From the NCBI GenBank assembly GCA_030248225.1, contig JASANE010009848.1, positions 26,338-90,337 on the forward strand: a stretch of DNA of 64,000 nt, given 5' to 3'. Under the pieces are notes generated by a model, which saw only the letters and a program-made list of their open reading frames with translations, was not told where the DNA came from and made no database searches. Position 1 is the first letter of the stretch. Each line of letters opens with the position of its first letter. Source of the stretch: Trileptium ribeirensis (lineage: Eukaryota > Nematoda > Enoplea > Enoplida > Thoracostomopsidae). Made by a program: the position numbers and the translations under genes. This document shows, one piece after another, positions 59,736 through 64,000 of the stretch.

Positions 59736-60059
59736 CGAAATATGCATCAGTTTAAGAAGGGAAGGGTTAATAGAAACGTATCGTTGCACTCGTTACGAAA
59801 TCTATGATAGGTCTGTATAGTAGAAGAAATAATCGAGTACGTCCTGGTCTAGGCTGTAAATGGTGTCACATGGCTCATATGCTAATTTAAGCTTACGTTA
59901 TGCATGGCCCATGTCACCTTTAGGGGCTTCCCATTTTCCCGTCGGATATTATATTGTTGTGTGTGTCCTATATATTAGACACACATTTTGTATATTTTGT
60001 TCTCCAATTTTCTCGATTTACCAATTTCCCATATGCTTAACCAGTACAGTGCGAGAAGT

Positions 60060-61920
60060 CAGGTGAAAGGAAAATTGGGAAAACGGGAAATTGAGAAAAT
60101 TGGAAATTGGGAATACGAGAAATTGCGAATCGGGAGAAGGGGAATACGAGACATTGGGAAAGCGGAAAATTAACAAAACGAAAAATTGCGAAAATGAGAA
60201 TTTATGACAATCGAAAACTGGGGAAAGGGGAATTTCCGGATCTTGACTTTCTTGCTTTCCAAAGTTCACGTTTCCCATTTTAAGAACCTTCCTGTTGTTC
60301 AAAATTTTTCTATTTCCCAATACTATGATTTCATGACAGTTTCGTGTTTTAGCATTTCACCCACATTTCCCCGTTTTCATACTTCAGTGTCTCCAAATAT
60401 TGTGTCGTTTCGACACTTAGCTGTTTTCCAGTATTTTCCGTATTCCGGGATCCTCTGTTTAACCAGTTTTCCTTGACGATGAGTCGACCTTATTACCAAC
60501 ATATAGGCCTAGGGGTTGGCTCTTCCCAGGAGGCTTGTAATCTCGGCTTTGCATTTTGTTATTGTAACATCGAGCAATCGCGAAATGGGCACGCTGACAG
60601 CTGTAAAGCTTTAATTTTATGCTGAAAATGTTACTTTAAATAACTAACTTGTATTTTAGAATTTAATTAAAAGGGTTTCAGGGATTTTACGGTCCACGAA
60701 ATTGAATTCCAGAATTGTGTAGTCTGTCTTCATTTGATAGGTTATGGATCCCGTGCAGGCCGTCAAGCATAGTGTATATTATATTTTTCGGTAGGCTGAA
60801 TACGACAATGTGGTTGTCTACAATTCGCCACGAATAGTTAATGTCTTTTCCAGGGTATTTAAATGTGTTTAAGGGTCGATGATCACCAGTTCCTGAATAT
60901 AGTCAGTCTTCGGTTGCTGGGTTATGCATTGCGTGCTAGGCATCAAGCATTGTCCATATATAAGTTTTAGTATACTGAATACAATCATCGAGATCTACAA
61001 CTTTTCAGAACAATACTTTTTGTTGTAAATCTCCCAGGACCACTGTGAGCCTGAATATGGTACGGTGACTTTTTCTAGGAATAAATTATTCAAATTTCGT
61101 CATTTTATTAATGTTTGTGAAAGCAGGCGAGTATTTTACATTATAAATATGCCAAATACGGCTGTGTTATGTAGACTCCGACTGGATCATATTATATATA
61201 GTTTAAAAGGGTTTCAGGGGCTTTACGTTCGACAAACTTAATATCTAGAATTGTGTAGTCTGTGTTCATTTGTTAGGTTATGTATCGCGTGTAGGCCATC
61301 AAGCATGTCGTATATTAAATTTTTCGGTATGCTGAATACGACAATGTGGTTATCTACAACCCGCCACAAATAGTTCATGTCTTTCCCGCATTTGGCAGTT
61401 TCATGTTTTTCATTTACGATCACTTTCCCGCTTATCAAGTGTTCCTTTTCCAGGTAGTTTCTAGTTACCTGGATTTTAACATTTTGTTATTTCGTAACCT
61501 GTTGAAGATTCCTTTATGTACCGCTTTCCAACACTTTTTGTTTTGTACTTCCCAATATTTTCTTGTTTTCCTACGTACTGTCCGTTTCCAAAATTTCTTC
61601 GGTTTTCGATTTCATAACAATCCCCCATTTTTTGAGTTTTCCGGTTTAACATTTATCTGATTCCCAATTAACAAGTTGCCGTTTTCTAACACATTTTAAA
61701 TTTCTTTCCATTGTCCCCGTTTCCAAATTTACCGATAGAATTCCTCCGTTTTCTCAATTCCTCGATACAATTTCTCCGTTTCCTAACTTTTGTTTTCCCG
61801 ATTTCTCAATTTCGCGATACAATTTCTCCGTTTCCCAATTTCTGGTATCCCGACTTGGCGATACAATTTCTCCGTTTCCCAAATTCCCACTTTCCATATT
61901 TCCCAATTTCACCATACAGC
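60060..61920. repeat. Purine array and pyrimidine array facing each other
   Basis: At 60063-60200 the + strand has G/A-rich units such as GGGAAAACGGGAAATTGAG. At 61690-61915 it has C/T-rich units such as CGATACAATTTCTCCGTTTC. The second are of the reverse-complement type of the first. The 1.5 kb between holds three copies of a ~180-bp repeat (next entry) and pyrimidine-rich stretches at 60230-60470 and 61500-61680. Confidence 0.7.
60674..61395. repeat. Three diverged copies of a ~180-bp repeat
   Basis: Copies at about 60674-60855, 60895-61025 and 61207-61390 share GGGTTTCAGG, AATTGTGTAGTCTGT, a GTGTAGGCCATCAAGCAT phrase, TTTTTCGGTATGCTGAATAC and ACAATGTGGTTATCTACAA. The first and third are close; the middle is diverged and partial. 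Non-coding. Confidence 0.8.
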
Positions 61921-61929
61921 ACACATATG

Positions 61930-62470
61930 CGGTGTTTACGTTATAAGTTGCCCGCCATGTGGAAGTTTTGTCCACGTACAGCCTGCCTAACACCGTTAAC
62001 GATATAGTGTACAGAACACCCACACTGTATTTTAAGCAATTCTATATAGTGTTTCGGACACCATCAGCATTTATACATGGTGTCATGGACACCATTAACT
62101 TCTAGCTAACTTCGATGAAGGTATTTTGGGAAGATGTATTTACGTTTTTCCGTTGCATGGTGTTTATACAGTTTAACTTCTGTCCGCGCACTTCCTTTGC
62201 AAAGATTTCAACGGAATGGCTTATGGGTTACAATCAGTTAGCGTAAATCATTTGAAATTTCAGTTAGCTAGTTTTCCCGCCTTTTTTTAAAATAAGTATT
62301 CAAACACAGGGTGTCGAAGACACCATAGTGTAATATACGTGGTGTCAGCGACACCATGACTTGTGCTGCACTGTATGCCCATCCGAGTACCATGCACCAT
62401 GGTGTGGTCATGACCACACGTGGACAAATCTTCCACATGGCGGGCGTTTTATAACGTAAACGCCGCAATA
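61930..62470. mobile_element. Element with ~48-bp inverted ends and GTGTC..GACAC hairpins
   Basis: GCGGTGTTTACGTTATAAGT continuing through GCCCGCCATGTGGAAG at 61930-61978 is about 90% the reverse complement of 62421-62467 (CTTCCACATGGCGGGCG, TTATAACGTAAACGCCGC). Between them lie several short hairpins: ATGGTGTCATGGACACCAT, GTGTCGAAGACACC, GGTGTCAGCGACACC and GTGGTCATGACCAC. No coding capacity or target duplication seen. A non-autonomous DNA transposon is likely. Confidence 0.7.
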
Positions 62471-62479
62471 AAGCAACGC

Positions 62480-63590
62480 ACACAATTTACCCGTTAAAAG
62501 TAGAAAATGCGAAAAAGAGAAATATTACTCAATCTCCACAGAAAATGAAGTAACCAAAATAAATGGAATTCAGTGTCTATTGTGCAAGACAAAAATGCAA
62601 ATAAAATAAAATTTAGCGCAGGAAACGGGAAGCCCCGGAAGTTGACTTGGGCCTTATGCATAATTTACCTTAAGATGTGTACAGCATGGGCGGATTTTGT
62701 CACAGTCTGCCGCGGCTCCAAAGCCATGCTTGTCTAGCCGCGGTCAGCCACTGTGACATTTTTTGGGCCGAGCCAGACCCTATTCATCTGCACACAAATT
62801 ACTTTCGAACTTGTCACTTTCTGCAAAATAAACGCATAAAATTTTACTATACATGACGAAGACATAGGCATACATAAAATACAACTGCTTTACTGTAAAC
62901 AAATGCAACGCTAGTCGTTAAGCAATTATCAACTCCGCGTTAGAGAGAACTGTATGAATCTGAGAATATTCGTATGATGACAATGGTCTTTATCTCACAG
63001 AAGGCTAGTTGCGCAACAGGTTATACTCACTGTCTTATTCTATGTGACAATCGTAATGCGTGGTGCATATATCCTATGTGAGAGTCTGTTTATGTACTTA
63101 AATTTTGGAGTGTCCGGCAAATCTTCGTCGTCGTGATAATTAGAATTATGCAGACACACCAGCCATACTGGTACTGTCTGACCAGCATGTGTATACTGCT
63201 GTCTCGCTGATGCAGAGTGTAGATTTGTCGTATTTTCTTGCGCAACGATACATTTGCTTCTGAAAGTTTGAGAATGAAGTAGCTGTCCTGACTTTTTCCA
63301 CTACGAAAGCTCACTTAGTACCCACATGCCGGTTGAAACAAAAAACCTTTTCGGCAATAGTACTCATTATATGACAGTAGATGAAAAAAGCTGCTTTTGC
63401 CCCCCCACCGGTCATGGGCATTACTCTTATTTATATGTATATATATTTACCATACATGCATACTTATATTTATTGTATATATAAATACAGACATGCAAGT
63501 AGTATAAGACACACAGAATATACACGCTCCATATGGAGCCATCGGGGCAACTACAGAAATCCCTCCTATTTTACGTTATGCCAACAGGGC
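62480..63590. other. Non-coding, with one hairpin
   Basis: GTCACAGTCTGCCGCGGCT at 62700 pairs with AGCCGCGGTCAGCCACTGTG ending at about 62758. No gene recognised. A TA-rich simple stretch lies at 63430-63490. Confidence 0.5.
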
Positions 63591-63599
63591 GGTATATTA

Positions 63600-64000
63600 T
63601 TTTCGACTCTAAACACACCCGTAAGGGTATAATAGTATTTTCGGGTATTTTAACACATCTGTAAGGGCATGATACTGTTTTCGGCATTTTAACACACCCG
63701 TAACGGTGTAGTAGTGTTTTCGACTGGGCAACACATCTGTAAGGGCATGACAGTGTTTTCGATATTTTAACACACCCGTAAGGGTATAATGGTGTTTTCG
63801 GGTATTTTAACACACCAGTAGGGGCATAATAGTATTTTCCACTGGGAAACACATCTGTAAGGGCATGATAGTGTTTTCGACTGGGCAACACATCTGTAAA
63901 GGTAGGATAGTGTTTTCGACGTGTTAACACACCCGTAGGGGTATAATAGTATTTTCGATTGGGCAACACATCTGTAAGGATATAATAGTGTTTTCGACTG
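63600..64000. repeat. ~42-bp tandem array running off the window
   Basis: About nine or ten units of 41-42 bp alternate two forms: ACACACCCGTAAGGGTATAA with TAGTATTTTCGGGTATTTTA, and ACACATCTGTAAGGGCATGA with TAGTGTTTTCGACTGGGCAA. Since 42 is a multiple of three, the minus strand stays open with a 14-residue repeat; that is an artefact of the unit length. The right end lies beyond the window. Confidence 0.9.

Noticed and set aside
63571..63969. 132-codon minus-strand frame with 14-residue repeats
   Set aside because: Direct consequence of the 42-bp tandem unit.
1..64000. CRISPR arrays, bacterial operons, prophage or integron structures
   Set aside because: Tandem repeats here lack spacers of constant size, genes are intron-split, and there are no bacterial signals anywhere.

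Overview
This is AT-rich, intron-rich DNA from an animal (metazoan) nuclear genome. Nothing in it is prokaryotic. There are no operons or Shine-Dalgarno sites; the coding sequence lies in short exons bounded by GT..AG sites, and most of the window is intron or intergenic sequence full of transposon remains and tandem repeats. A nematode is possible: one intron is about 44 nt, the kinase looks invertebrate, and there are scraps of TTAGGC-like sequence. This is inference, and I would not name a genus.

The best supported gene runs on the + strand from 31852 past the right edge of the window. It encodes a CLK/LAMMER-family dual-specificity kinase. I reassembled it from seven exons whose splice phases all agree: 31852-33438, 33483-33560, 42617-42701, 44977-45046, 49670-49786, 50883-50973 and 53718-53793. 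It has a ~530-residue low-complexity N-terminus, then the DDDEGHLIY lead-in, the glycine loop, VAIK lysine, alpha-C helix, hinge and alpha-E region. The catalytic HRD/DFG exons are not in the window, so the gene continues to the right. Its 9-kb intron 2 carries two dead retroelements antisense to the gene: a DIRS-like fragment (~34.9-36.3 kb) and an endonuclease/RT LINE (~36.7-40.7 kb) with a 2A-like motif and four C-terminal zinc fingers.

A second + strand gene, unrecognised, lies at ~3.48-11.99 kb as four phase-compatible exons ending in a stop codon. Three isolated exon-like segments (13366-13415, 21133-21266, 26313-26381) suggest one or more further genes between 12 and 27 kb, but I could not join them. 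A coding-like stretch of higher GC lies on the minus strand at ~730-1170.

Repeats dominate the rest. A 6-kb array of ~71-bp satellite monomers fills 14.8-20.8 kb and holds four copies of a ~150-bp hAT-like MITE that seem to have been amplified with the satellite. The right third contains a 2.6-kb foldback element with ~400-bp inverted arms (54177-56768), a ~190-bp tandem array abutting it (56770-57780), a complete 629-bp hAT-like element with perfect 13-bp inverted repeats and an 8-bp target duplication (58263-58891), inverted purine/pyrimidine arrays (60.06-61.92 kb), another inverted-repeat element (61.93-62.47 kb), and a 42-bp tandem array running off the end. Smaller palindromes, SINE-like tRNA derivatives and ancient duplicated repeats are listed separately.
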